From Hydractinia symbiolongicarpus (Eukaryota > Cnidaria > Hydrozoa > Anthoathecata > Hydractiniidae), in contig NC_079889.1 of assembly GCF_029227915.1 (NCBI RefSeq), positions 8,990,001 to 9,054,000 on the forward strand: DNA of 64,000 nucleotides. Direction: 5' to 3'. The notes beneath the pieces are model-generated. The model was not told the DNA's origin. It saw nothing but the letters and a program-made list of their open reading frames with translations, and did no database searches. This document shows, in pieces, positions 41,394 to 52,003 of this stretch (positions within the stretch are counted from its first letter, which is position 1; every line of letters starts with the position of its first letter). The position numbers and the translations under genes were made by a program.

Positions 41394-44203
41394 CTTCTAC
41401 TGTATTTAAACTAAAAGAGGGAGTTTTACATATCTATGCCGGATTTGAGGCAACATATAGTTGAAACATTTAAACATCTTCTCTTATCACTGGCGGGGAG
41501 AGAATTACTAAGAAAAAAATTAAAGTTATCCTTCAAGTTGTTTTAAGATGATCTCAAAAACCCTGCAAATATGACTTTATTTCACATCAGTCTTTTGTGT
41601 CAAAATTAACCCACAGGAATTGATGTCTACATGTTTTTTGGTTAAGATTGATTTTTCGTTTATGCAGAGCTTACAGTTTTCTAAATTTGGTTTACACAGG
41701 AAACATTTTTTCATTATTTTTTATCAAATTTTCAGTGTTTCATTATTGTTCTTTGTTCTCCAGACTTCTTTTGACAAAGAAGTATTTGTGTTTCTTTCAC
41801 TACCCTCTTATATTAAGTATTTTACCAATCTACAATTTACACCTTACTACAAACAAGTGCCACAAACTTAGGTTACTCCAAAAAATTATGTAACCTACAT
41901 GAAAAAAAATTATAACAGAAAAAAAAAAAAAAGAATGTATATAATTTGGTTTAATCCTCCTTACTGCGTAGAAGCTTAAACAAGAAACGCAAAGCACTTC
42001 TGAAAAAATCCTGTGAGACAATAAGCAAGTGAGCATATACTTCAACCATTTTAATCATAAAATAGGCTTTGGAAATAATTCTAGTAGATCTCACATTAAA
42101 ATAAACACATAAAAGTGAGACAAAGTCACACTTTTCCAATTTCACCAATCTATTACACAAATTTATATAGCTTGCTTTGCGAGACTAAAAATTATACGTT
42201 AAACATCTTCGGATGGGCCTAAGGCAAGAAATAGACTATTTAGATTAGCGCAGCAATGTTAAAAATATGCTATGGGATTTTAGCCCTTTTTGAGAAGCAA
42301 CCTGACCATAAAACAAAGGAGTTGTAAAACAATGCATGCATATAAATGCACCAAATGTAATGTCAGTCCATTTAGTCACAAAGGGCATTGTTAAAAGTTT
42401 AAAAGAATTAAAATAAATCAGAACGTCTCCATATTTAATAAAAATTTAAAACTTCGGAACTGATGTTTGCATGAAAAGAAATCCACAGGGGAAAAGGCCT
42501 TTTCACAAAGTCCTAGCATCTTTTTTTCTGCTATGCAAATGCCAGAAGGCTGGTGTCACAGATAGAGTTGAGGTCATTTGATTTCACTTTTTCACCTTTA
42601 TTCTTTTAAGGAGAATGAAAAAAATTCAACAAATTAGAAAATGTTTACACAGTTAAAATCCACCATAATCGAGAATTGGTTGTTGTAAAATTGGATCTTG
42701 TGTTCTTATAACTCTCCACGAAGATTGTTGCGTAAAGTTCGAGCAATCAATATTGGGTATTGATGAACATGTACATACTTATTTCCATTGAATTTGGAGA
42801 CCAAGTATATATAACAAAACAATAGCGGAGACAAGAGGGGGCCAAAGTTCTATTTAACGTCCAATTTCCCGTTACAGGAGACGAAAAATGTTTGTCGACG
42901 GGTCCATACACTTATATTTAATAAGAGCTTGCGTGCCTCGTTTAAAATTACGATCTGAAAATATTTGTGAAGTCCAAACATTTTATAATGGTGGCCTAAC
43001 ACAGTTGTGTGAACTGCACATACACAAAAGCTTTAGTTATAGGCATGCTTCATTTCTGATACATTGGTGTTTAGCTACTGTTTAGCCAGTCAGTGAAATC
43101 CTTTTAAGCTGTACGGTTTAATTTAGATACCAGCTTAATCAGGATGTATGATACAGTCTAATTAGGCATTTTACAGCTTAGTTAAGATGTACAAAACTTT
43201 TATCGTCAATACACACATTTAACTGAACTTTAGCATCTATCTAACTGGATAAATCCATTATTTGCGTGCATATAAACATCTCCAATACATTAGTTTTTTC
43301 GTAGCACCCCGGAGATCCGCTAAATTTGCGTTTGAATATCCGCTTAAGTAGGATGTATCCTATAACTAGGATGCAGTACAGCTTAAATAGACTATCACTA
43401 ACAATGAACCATGGGTGCTGGAAATACTGTTCTTCTTTTATAATATAGTGGTCAAACTGACATTGAAAGCGCTGGAGCAGTGATTCTGCTAAAATTTACA
43501 TTTTTCGAGAAATCGTTTTCTACCTCTTAATTTAGATGCATGTTACCAATTAAGCTGTATGATACAGCTTATTTAGGAGATCTCCAAATTAAGCTAAACA
43601 GCTTAAGAGGATTTCCTTCTGTTAGCTAAGCATACAAAATTACATTTTAGTCTTTTAGACTAAAATGAAATCAACACTGAAATGAGCAATAAGAGTGTCA
43701 TTTCATCCAAAATCATGTAAACATAAGATAAGACCCGCCAAGAGACAAAAATGAAACTTTCATTTCACCTTTTAGAAATGTAGCTAATTTCATGTTGCTA
43801 AAAACGCTGCCTTAGCATATATATAGCTAAAGCTGTTCGCAGCTTTCTGATAATGGGCATGGTAAATATAGCTAGCTAGCTAGCTATTTATCAACGAGAA
43901 AGCTAACAACAATAAGTTAGGGGAGTGTTGCGGTGCAAGCTTGCAGCGTTAGACAGTACAGTAAAGTAACAAATTTCTCTTGTCGGTAAGCGTGAGCCGC
44001 GCAGCTCTGAGCTACCATCATTGGCATATTGAACACTCTAACTCGCGGATGAAATTTAACTTGGCAAAAAATGGATTGTATGCAGGATAATGGAGAATAC
44101 GAAATCGCTGCAATATCGACCTTCAAATCATACGAAAACATCTCGGAGAAACAACATCTCTCCATAAAATTGTGATGAGGTGATACAAGGCTAACTAGTC
44201 AGT
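41394..44203. other. Divergent intergenic region between POLR2E and the ZNF367-like gene
   Basis: About 2.8 kb. It contains a 535-bp MITE (43087-43621), a short GCTA microsatellite near 43869-43887 and AT-rich sequence. A small open frame (44071-44175, 34 codons, starting M-D-C-M-Q-D) precedes the zinc-finger gene. Transcription start sites were not determined. Confidence 0.6.
43087..43621. mobile_element. 535-bp MITE with inverted termini and TTAGC target duplication
   Basis: The left end starts CAGTCAGTGAAATCC and the right end read in reverse starts CAGAAGGAAATCC. Both continue with a shared TTAAGCTGT segment and a TTAATTT segment. Flanks are TTAGC on both sides (43082-43086, 43622-43626). 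Internally, AAGCTGTATGATACAGCTT-like motifs recur. There is no open frame of note. The family is not identified. Confidence 0.7.
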
Positions 44204-44269
44204 GGGCGCCAAAGTTTAAAGGGCCTTTGTTTTTATGTCCCTTTAAATATTTTGAAAATTTTGCAACGG
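44204..44269 (+). promoter_or_regulatory. E2F site with CHR-like and Myb-like motifs upstream of the ZNF367-like gene
   Basis: GGGCGCCAAA (44204-44213) is an E2F consensus in reverse. TTTGAA (44251-44256) matches the CHR element, and CAACGG (44264-44269) matches a Myb site. This E2F/CHR spacing is typical of cell-cycle promoters bound by DREAM or Myb-MuvB complexes, and it lies about 70-140 bases before the start codon. Motifs are seen; function is inferred. Confidence 0.45.
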
Positions 44270-44341
44270 CGCGACATCGCGTTTTCAATACATGAAGGTT
44301 TTTTGGCTTTGTGGGTTTCACAAAAAGAAGAAAATACCAAG

Positions 44342-47300
44342 ATGAGTGAAACAAGAACCGTGACATGCTCTACCACTTTTCATAATGCTCCGAAAACATT
44401 GGTTTTACCACCTTTAAGTTTTGCACCGCTGCCAACGTTTTCAATGACGAAAAAAGAACATTTCATACACCCGTCCCCTTTTGCTTTTCCTCCCTTGTTT
44501 GGACTGAATTTGAAGTTTGGAAATGGAAACCCATTGACATTTTCTCGTTCAAAAATAGACTTCTCTGTTGATTCGAATATAGCTTCTACTCCCCACAAAA
44601 TTGCTTCCTCTATATCATCACTGAGCTGTTCAAATAACCTACAATTTGCAGAAATCAAGACAAAGGATAGTAAGTATTTCTATGCATATAATGTGTAGGA
44701 AAGTAAACAATGTGAATCACCACATTGTTTATTTTTCTCCAAAATTAGTGTCAAGGTGATGCTACTAATTTCTTTTCTTGACTCTCTGTTGAGACATGGC
44801 AGAAATTGATAAAAAACATAAAACCACAAAGAGCAAGCCTTGTCCTTTAATGCACATGTACTTACTTTATTAATAGTGTAAAGAATCTCTATTCTCAAAT
44901 CTAGGTTAACATTTTCCTATCATTTTTAACAAAAATGACTGTGTTATTTAAATTCAGCATTGAAATTTATAGAAACATGCAAATTTTCAAGTTTATACAC
45001 TACACACAACTGCCCTTATTAGTAGCCAAACATTTGATGTTTTTGAAGAAATGAACACGCAAATCAAGTACAGTGAAAATGTTTCACTGCAGTTGAATAT
45101 TACGGTCAAACTCTAATAAGTCCTGTTTGGTATATTTTCAAAATTTCCTATTTCCTATTTTCATAATATGTATAATTTTTACTGATAAATCCAAATATGC
45201 CACTCCTGAGAATGCTCCAACTATCTGTCACATGTTTAGTGAGTGATACCACAATATGAAGTTTATGACTGGTAGTAGTAGTGATTTAGAGTGAGTTCAG
45301 AACCGTCAGTGCAATTGCATGTTTGATCAATTTTTGGTTCTGGACTGCATTTCTTTTGCTGTTTCAGTGTTAATAAAGTGTTTTGCATGTAAAAGAGTAT
45401 TTTTACATATCTCTGTAATAATACAGAGACTGTGTCTGTCCATAACAGGCAAATTGGGTGTGTTTATTTACCTTTGATGCTGCCGAAACATGCATGTCTA
45501 ATATGTATTTTAATTTTTCTGCCGTTATGGCGCGACTTCAATAAGACTACGCTAATGTCAATATCCTATATTAAATTAATGAAGCCATTACAGTGCTCCT
45601 AAAGTTTTGAGGACAAATAACTTGGAAACGAGGTGGTGGCGTCAATGATTTTTCACCGCGTGGGTAACTAGGGACCACCTAGAACTAATTTGGGTAAGTT
45701 ACCCAAACCTGGGTCCCCATATCCGTTTCGGAATGAACGGGTTGATGGCGTCATCAAAAAAGTTTTAACCTCAATATCTCTGCAACTGTTTGTCAAAAGT
45801 ACATGATCCTATACATTTTCTTGATCAGCATTTCAAGATCTATACGATGAAGGCAACAGGTATACAAATTTCTAAAAATAGGCGGGTTTTGCCAGCAATC
45901 GCTGACGTCAGCAAAACTTTTAAACCTTATATATCATTAACCGCTCATTAAAAGCACATGATCATATACACTTTTTTGAACAGCAGTTTAAGCTCTACAT
46001 AATAGAGCCAACGTGAAAACAAGGTTCTCTATTATTTTTTTTATGGATTGGTTGCTGACGTTATCAAAATTTAAATGACGTTCTTTTTCGTTTTTAATCT
46101 GCACTAGTTGATTTCTCCACGGGCTTTATCGACTAGTATAGATATAAAAAACAATAAATTCAACTACCCATGCTTAATAGTCTAATAAATTCAATGTTTA
46201 CTGCCTTTCTTAATATAAAAAATAAGCGAACAACTTAAAAACTTTGAAGAGGTGTATTAGTGCAATCTTTATATACATACTTTATTCACACAGTGGCAAC
46301 AGGAATGTATTTTGTCCATGTTTGCTCAAAGGTTTCGCCAGTTATTTATGCATTGTATTTTGTGCACTAATATGCAAAGATTATTACAGTACACACAAAA
46401 AATTTTTGGAACATCTAAATTTGGAACACAAAATACACAGTTTTGATTTTGTTTTTTTCTCATAGAATATTTCCAGTTTTTTGGCTACTTTTTAAACAAG
46501 TTTCTATGCAAACATATCATTATAAAGCTGCTACTGACACTTAAAAATAATTTTATTATAATTAGTGATAAAAAAACATATATTGGCATTTTGCAGTTGT
46601 TTTTTTGCTAAATGTGGCTTTATTTTCCAAAAAACTAATATTTGCCTTTCGTTAAACAAAGTAAATCTACTTCAAATCTACGCATAATTATATGCTTTTT
46701 AACTTTTATCCAGCTCTTGACTATAATCAATATAAGGCCTCCTTGCAAATCAAGTATTCTTCAAAAATAACTGATCCACAGATACTTATAGTTCCTGATA
46801 ATCAGTCATACTAGTTATGGAAATGAGGCTGCAATGTTGCAGGTTGAAAAACCACAAAAAGGGACTTTTGTTTTTAATTCTGTCTGTGTTGTTACAAATG
46901 TTTTACAATCCTACACGCTTTAGGGGAAGACTTTTTCAGGCAATAACAAGCATCTGGTCATTCCACAATTAAAATGTAACAAAAGTCTTTTTTACCATTT
47001 TATTACTATCCTGTTTTAATATAAAAAAATTAAAAAACTTTGACATAGTTTCTTCTTTCTCATAATGCTTTCTCATAAAAACTTTGTTGTTGTTTTATTT
47101 TTATCAATTTGTGTTTTTTACTTATTTTTTTTTGCTGTATATATATAATAACAAATAGCTGTTTGTAGTGTGTGTAAGTTTAGTCTGTCAGTTTATATTA
47201 AAAGGATCTAGGTGCACATTTATCATTAAGAACAATATTGTCCTTTTGTCATAAATTTTTCTGAATTTTTGTGAAATATTCACAAGAGCATTTATTCCTC

Positions 47301-48964
47301 TGAAATGAAACCTCCAGATTTCGTTAGGTTTATCTTTCAACCCATAGGTGCAAATTAAAATTTAAATGGTGGACATTAGTGTAAAAACAGTAGCAGGGTG
47401 TGATTTGAAACATTTCTGTAAAAAAACTGCAGTAAAAAAATCGATCTTTTAGACATTTTAAACTATATGAAAATCTTAAATTGTAGTGCCACCTGAAAAA
47501 AACTGAAAGAAAATGTTAGATTTTAACTTTAATGGCATGATCATAAAGTTGATAGTCAGAGGCGACGTTGCTTAATCAATATTTTTCCGTGATAATAACT
47601 AAAACTTTTACATGCATTGTATACCCAAGAACTTAAAAATCTCTTGACCTTTCGCCTGTTTTTTTAAAATTGACATGTTTTTAATAAAAATAAAGTTAAA
47701 TAAAAACAAATCTAAATTTCTACAATTCACTGTAAGTCGAAATTAAGGGACTAAGGAAAATGATTCCAGTTAAAAAACTCTCCTGTTATGTCAAAAATCA
47801 GATAATAGTTCGAGTTAGTGATTTTTTAAGAGCTGAGGCAACAGTTGCTGAAGAAAGGTGGAATCGGTAGAAAGTGCATCCAAGACCCTTGTAAATTATT
47901 TTTTTAGACAGGCAATATTTGTATCTATCTATGCTACGTTAAGAGTCAATAAAAGCTATAGAACTTGAAAACCTAGTCTTCGATTTCTTTTCCACGAGCG
48001 AAAAGTTTAAGTTTTTCGAAGAATTTATCTTGGACCAAAAAATTATTATTACCATTATTGTTAGAAAAATAAAATAAAAACTGCGTAATTAATATTCTAT
48101 TAAGCTGAACTTAAGACTTTAGACTTTTAAGTAAATTGTTGCAGATCGAGAAAAAATTCAAAAGTTTGTCGAAGATTGCTACTATGATTTAAATGCAACA
48201 CCCTATCTAATACATTAACTTATATTCTTAGCTCTCTACTTTTCCGAATGTTTGTACTGTACTTATATAAACGCTTGTTATTTTTAGTAAAACCTCCATC
48301 GCTGATCAAAAATAGAGGGCGTCCAAGTGCTGACTCAATTCATATGCTAAAGCAGAAATCAATTGAAAACCCATACCGCTACAAGTGTCCGGAATGTAGT
48401 CGTAGTTTTCCACGCAAGAAGTCGCTTGATACGCATCGATTGACCCACAGCGATGTCAAGCCTTACGCATGCGACTTCCCAGGCTGCAAACGGAAGTTCA
48501 AGCAAAGCGGGCAGTTAAAAACACATGTAAGACTCCATACTGGTGAAAAACCTTTTCAATGTACATTTCCATTGTGTAATATCTCCTTTACACATGCCAA
48601 TCGTAAGTGTCCAAATCATCCAGAGTATCCATTGCAAAGGATTTTAAATAAAATCATGTCGCCATTAAACGGAGTTTTATCAAGTGTGACCGATTCTGAA
48701 AACACTCATAGCGAACAGGTAAAAGCGTGGCTGCAAAAACAGTGTAGCAACAGTGTAAAATCTGAGAATGTTTTGAAGCCTATCGAAAATATAGGAAACC
48801 ATGAAAACAATAAAACACTAGACAAGAGTTCCAGTAAATCATTCCCGATTTCTGAAGAAAATGACCGTCGACTGTTATCTGCTGTGGCTTTAGTTGAAAT
48901 GCGAGACCAAATGAAAAGTTCGAAGCAGGAGAATTATAATTATTTGTTCAATACAACGAAGTAA
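44342..48964 (+). CDS. ZNF367: C2H2 zinc-finger protein, ZNF367-like
   Basis: Two exons, 44342-44669 and 48288-48964, join in phase 1 (donor GTAAGT, acceptor TTATTTTTAG) to give 334 residues, near the roughly 350 of vertebrate ZNF367. The first exon has a low-complexity Pro/Phe-rich region. The second begins with an AT-hook-like R-G-R-P-S-A-D (about residues 119-125). Two C2H2 fingers follow (C143/C146...H159/H163; C171/C176...H189/H193). A third degenerate finger, F-Q-C-T-F-P-L-C...F-T-H-A-N-R-K-C-P-N-H-P, is the hallmark of this family. A C-terminal helix L-L-S-A-V-A-L-V-E-M matches the family's conserved tail. ZNF367 is a nuclear DNA-binding factor linked to the cell cycle; the promoter motifs agree. 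The start is the first in-frame ATG. The 3.6-kb intron could hide a small exon, but none is needed. Confidence 0.88.
44670..48287 (+). other. Intron of the ZNF367-like gene
   Basis: A 3.6-kb AT-rich intron with no supported coding sequence. It contains an interspersed repeat with two diverged internal units at about 45660-46130. Confidence 0.7.
45660..46130. repeat. Interspersed repeat with two diverged tandem units
   Basis: Two similar segments (about 45735-45860 and 45895-46020) share a motif order: G-C-T/G-A-C-G-TCA-type start, ACATGATC, an ATACA stretch, TGA-CAGCA and a GCTCTAC/GATCTAC stretch. It looks like a divergent interspersed repeat of unknown family. No TIRs or coding sequence were identified. 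Confidence 0.4.
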
Positions 48965-51373
48965 AACCGTTTGGTTGCGATGGGAAGAAATGCTAGTGCT
49001 TAAAAGTTTTGTTTAAACCTCTTTAATGAGACAACTGGTATTTGCGCCCGTCTTTAGAGTTGCATAGTCTGTCGAGTAATTTATAATTGTGTTTATATAG
49101 CGAACTATTTTTGTCAGATATATATTTTGTTTCGTTGCATTTTTGTGTGTTTTGGTTGTTTATTATTAGAAACAGAAAGCTAGTGGTTAGTTTTAAGACT
49201 TATTTTTCTTTTCCTTATCAAGTCGGACATCTTTTAATATTAGAATGCTTGTTAAACAAAGTATCAGAACTTCAATTGATTGTGACGTTATTATAATCAG
49301 AAAATTATGCAAATAATAAGATTCGGCCCCAGGTTGTTTTGTTAATATACTATAACGGCCATTTTTATATCACCTAATTCATAAACTTTTCACAGTTTCA
49401 CTATAGCTCTTTCACTATAGCTCTTCGCTTTTTCTGTCTTTGCTTTACTTGGAATAATAAGGAGCGTCAAAAACGGAGCGGAAAGATCGAAGAAATAAAA
49501 GTGACCCCTCATCGTTTTGAACAGCGTGAATACGGACAAATTGATTAATTTTTCTAAATTTTTCCATATTCTTGGTAAATTTTCTTCTCAGCTCAGTTAA
49601 ACGCTACCTTTATCTCAATAAGGCCTAAAATGAAATAAAATTGTGAGAAATACTATAATCGTGAAAATAATTCTCCGCAAAATTATTAAAATGGTTCACT
49701 CGCGAAAAAATGAACTCTGCGAAATTTCTCGGCATGGCAGATTCGCAATATCTTGGCATGACAGATTCGCAATATCTCAGAATGACAGATTCGCAAAAAT
49801 TAATCTTCGCGAAATGCATATTCTTGGATCTCGCGAAAATAAGTCTTCGCAGCAATTTATCAATTTAGTAATAGCAGAGAAGGTTCAGGCGATCTCGATT
49901 AATCAAGTGTTTTCACAAAAAATTTACAACATCAAATTTAGCCTCTAAACACATACCCGCCACGAAAACGCAAGGAATGCACACAAACATAACTGACGCA
50001 AATGTATACAAAAGTCTTATATTTCTTAGTAAAAAAAAAAGAAGTTTATCTTAAGTGGGGGAAAAAAACTAGCAGCGGGATAACGCTCTTATATGTGTCC
50101 CATAGATTGTTACTTGTTTTTCAATTGCACAAATCTTTCCGGCCGTATGATTATTTTCACCAAATACGCGAAATTTGGTTCCTGCGAAATATTCAAGATT
50201 TCATGCGCGAAAATTAATAATTGTACAATTTTGTGTCGGTACTCACAAAGAAAATGTAACACTGACGACGAAATCATAACAAAGGGTCATTAAAGGTTTA
50301 CTTGTTGTGTGAAGGCTTTTCTTTCACAAATATTTCCTAACATAAATTCCCGAAATTTATTAACCGCGAAAAATTTTACAAACAATCATCCGCAAAATGT
50401 ATTTTTTTTCAATCCGATAAAAAAGATACCTTCAAGGTAGATAGGAGTCCATGTTTGACATGGCGTTTGTTCATTCTTAAGGCTGTTTTCCACTTCAAGA
50501 AAATTTTTCCGCGGAACAGAATGGAAAGGAACAGAAAAGCTTCTGAGCATGCGTACTAAAATTGTTTACATCACGTGAACGGAAAATTTTCTTGTCCGTT
50601 CCGTTCCGAGCAATGTAGAATCGAGTTCAACTTTTTCTTTCCGTTGGGTACGGAAACGACAGGTAGAAAATTTTTTAGCCAATCAGATTATTTTATTTCG
50701 TGAGAATTGCGCAAAGTGTGTTTACTTTCTGTGTTGAAATGTGCGCAATATTTTGAAGTGGAAAATACTTAAAGAAAATTTTCTGTTCTGTTTTGTTTCT
50801 GTCCGTTTCGTTCCTCGGAAAATTTTTTATAGTGGAAAATAGCCTTTAACATAGTTGGGTTGTATAATAATAAGTGACGATTGCAAAGTCGATTTCTGCA
50901 TCGTTTTGTTTTTTAACAAGTTTTTAGTCAGTCCAAAAAATACGCGCAGTCTCACTTCTCCACACGAATTCTGCGTGTAATACGAAAAGTGTGTTTAACT
51001 TTATCAGTTGTTTCTTTTCTACTTAAAAAGGGGAATTGAGAAAGAATATATCAGAGTGAAATATGGTCGCAAATAATGTGATGACACATCAGGCCAGGTA
51101 AAACAAATGGCAAAAAAAAAACATATGATTTTAATTGTTTTAACCTTGTTAAACGATAAATACAATACTACTCTTTTAGTTCACAGGGCCCCCTAGGATT
51201 TTTTGCGTTGTGACGCAATTTACATATTCGTCTTGCTTAATCTTCTCTCTCACAACTCAACGGTGCGCAAAACATCGAGAATACATTAATCATCAAAAAC
51301 GGCGAGTTACATATATGTGCCATAAAAAACGAGCTAGCTGGCTGGCATTGTATTTTTATGTTTATTACCTGAT
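48965..51373. other. Region between the ZNF367-like gene and the large transposon
   Basis: No gene recognised. It contains a short tandem repeat at 49731-49798 (about 24-bp unit with GACAGATTCGCAATATCT), several GCGAAA-rich stretches to about 50400, and a 366-bp MITE (50480-50845). Confidence 0.65.
50480..50845. mobile_element. 366-bp Harbinger-like MITE
   Basis: The left end AGGCTGTTTTCCACT matches the reverse complement of the right end, AGGCTATTTTCCACT. Both are followed after a few bases by an AAAATTTT-CCG-GGAAC stretch. Flanks are TTA on both sides (50477-50479, 50846-50848), as expected for PIF/Harbinger insertion. It is non-coding. Confidence 0.7.
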
Positions 51374-51545
51374 TACGATGGCTCTGAGGGGTCACACTTC
51401 TGTCATAACTTTTTTTTACTTCTGCACTTTTTTTGAAAATACTTCTGCACTTTTTTTTGAAAATACTTCTGCACTTTTTTTTGAAAATACTTCTGCGCAC
51501 CTTTTTTTAAAATACTTCTGCAATTTTACTTCTGCACATTTTTTA
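51374..51545. repeat. Left TIR and subterminal repeats of the large transposon
   Basis: After the 30-bp TIR, about six copies of ACTTCTGCAC followed by a T-run occur up to about 51545. They mirror the right-end repeats and are likely transposase-binding sites. The coding potential of this strand is only a by-product of the repeats. Confidence 0.85.
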
Positions 51546-51920
51546 AAAAAACTTTTAGGAAGGAACTTTATTTAAATATGGCGGATATAAACAGATCGTA
51601 AAATGCAAATATTTTGGTGCAATATGTTAGCTAGGCCCCAGCCCGAAGAAATTGTAGTTATTAAAATAAAGTTTACTTCAGTCCTCAATAATAATAATAA
51701 TAATAATAATAAATATTTAAAGTGGCTAGCCCAGAAAATCACAAAAACCTATAGTTAGTGGATTGTTTCCACTGGGGGCCACTAGAACAAAAAAGAAACA
51801 AAAAATGATAAACCTTAGACTGCCTCAGCTCAATCAAACATAGTAACATTTATAATCTGTGAAAATTGAAAAGAAAAAGAATAAAAAACAAAAATTAAAA
51901 AAATTAAAAAGTGATCTCCA

Positions 51921-52003
51921 TTAGAATTTGCCAAATACATTAGAGATTGAAGTCTTAAACGAAAGCAGACTTCCATCACAGGTCACTTGGTCTGGGAGAT
52001 TAT
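51921..52003 (-). pseudogene. C-terminal end of the LINE reverse transcriptase ORF
   Basis: N-L-P-D-Q-V-T-C-D-G-S-L-L-S-F-K-T-S-I then a stop at 51921-51923. It continues the frame of the segment ending at 58436 if the TTAA-flanked insert is removed. This is the standard C-terminal tail of CR1/L2-type RT proteins. Confidence 0.75.

Noticed and set aside
51210-51575. 121-codon frame with repeated T-S-A-L-F-F-E-N
   Set aside because: It crosses the transposon boundary and reads the left subterminal repeats.
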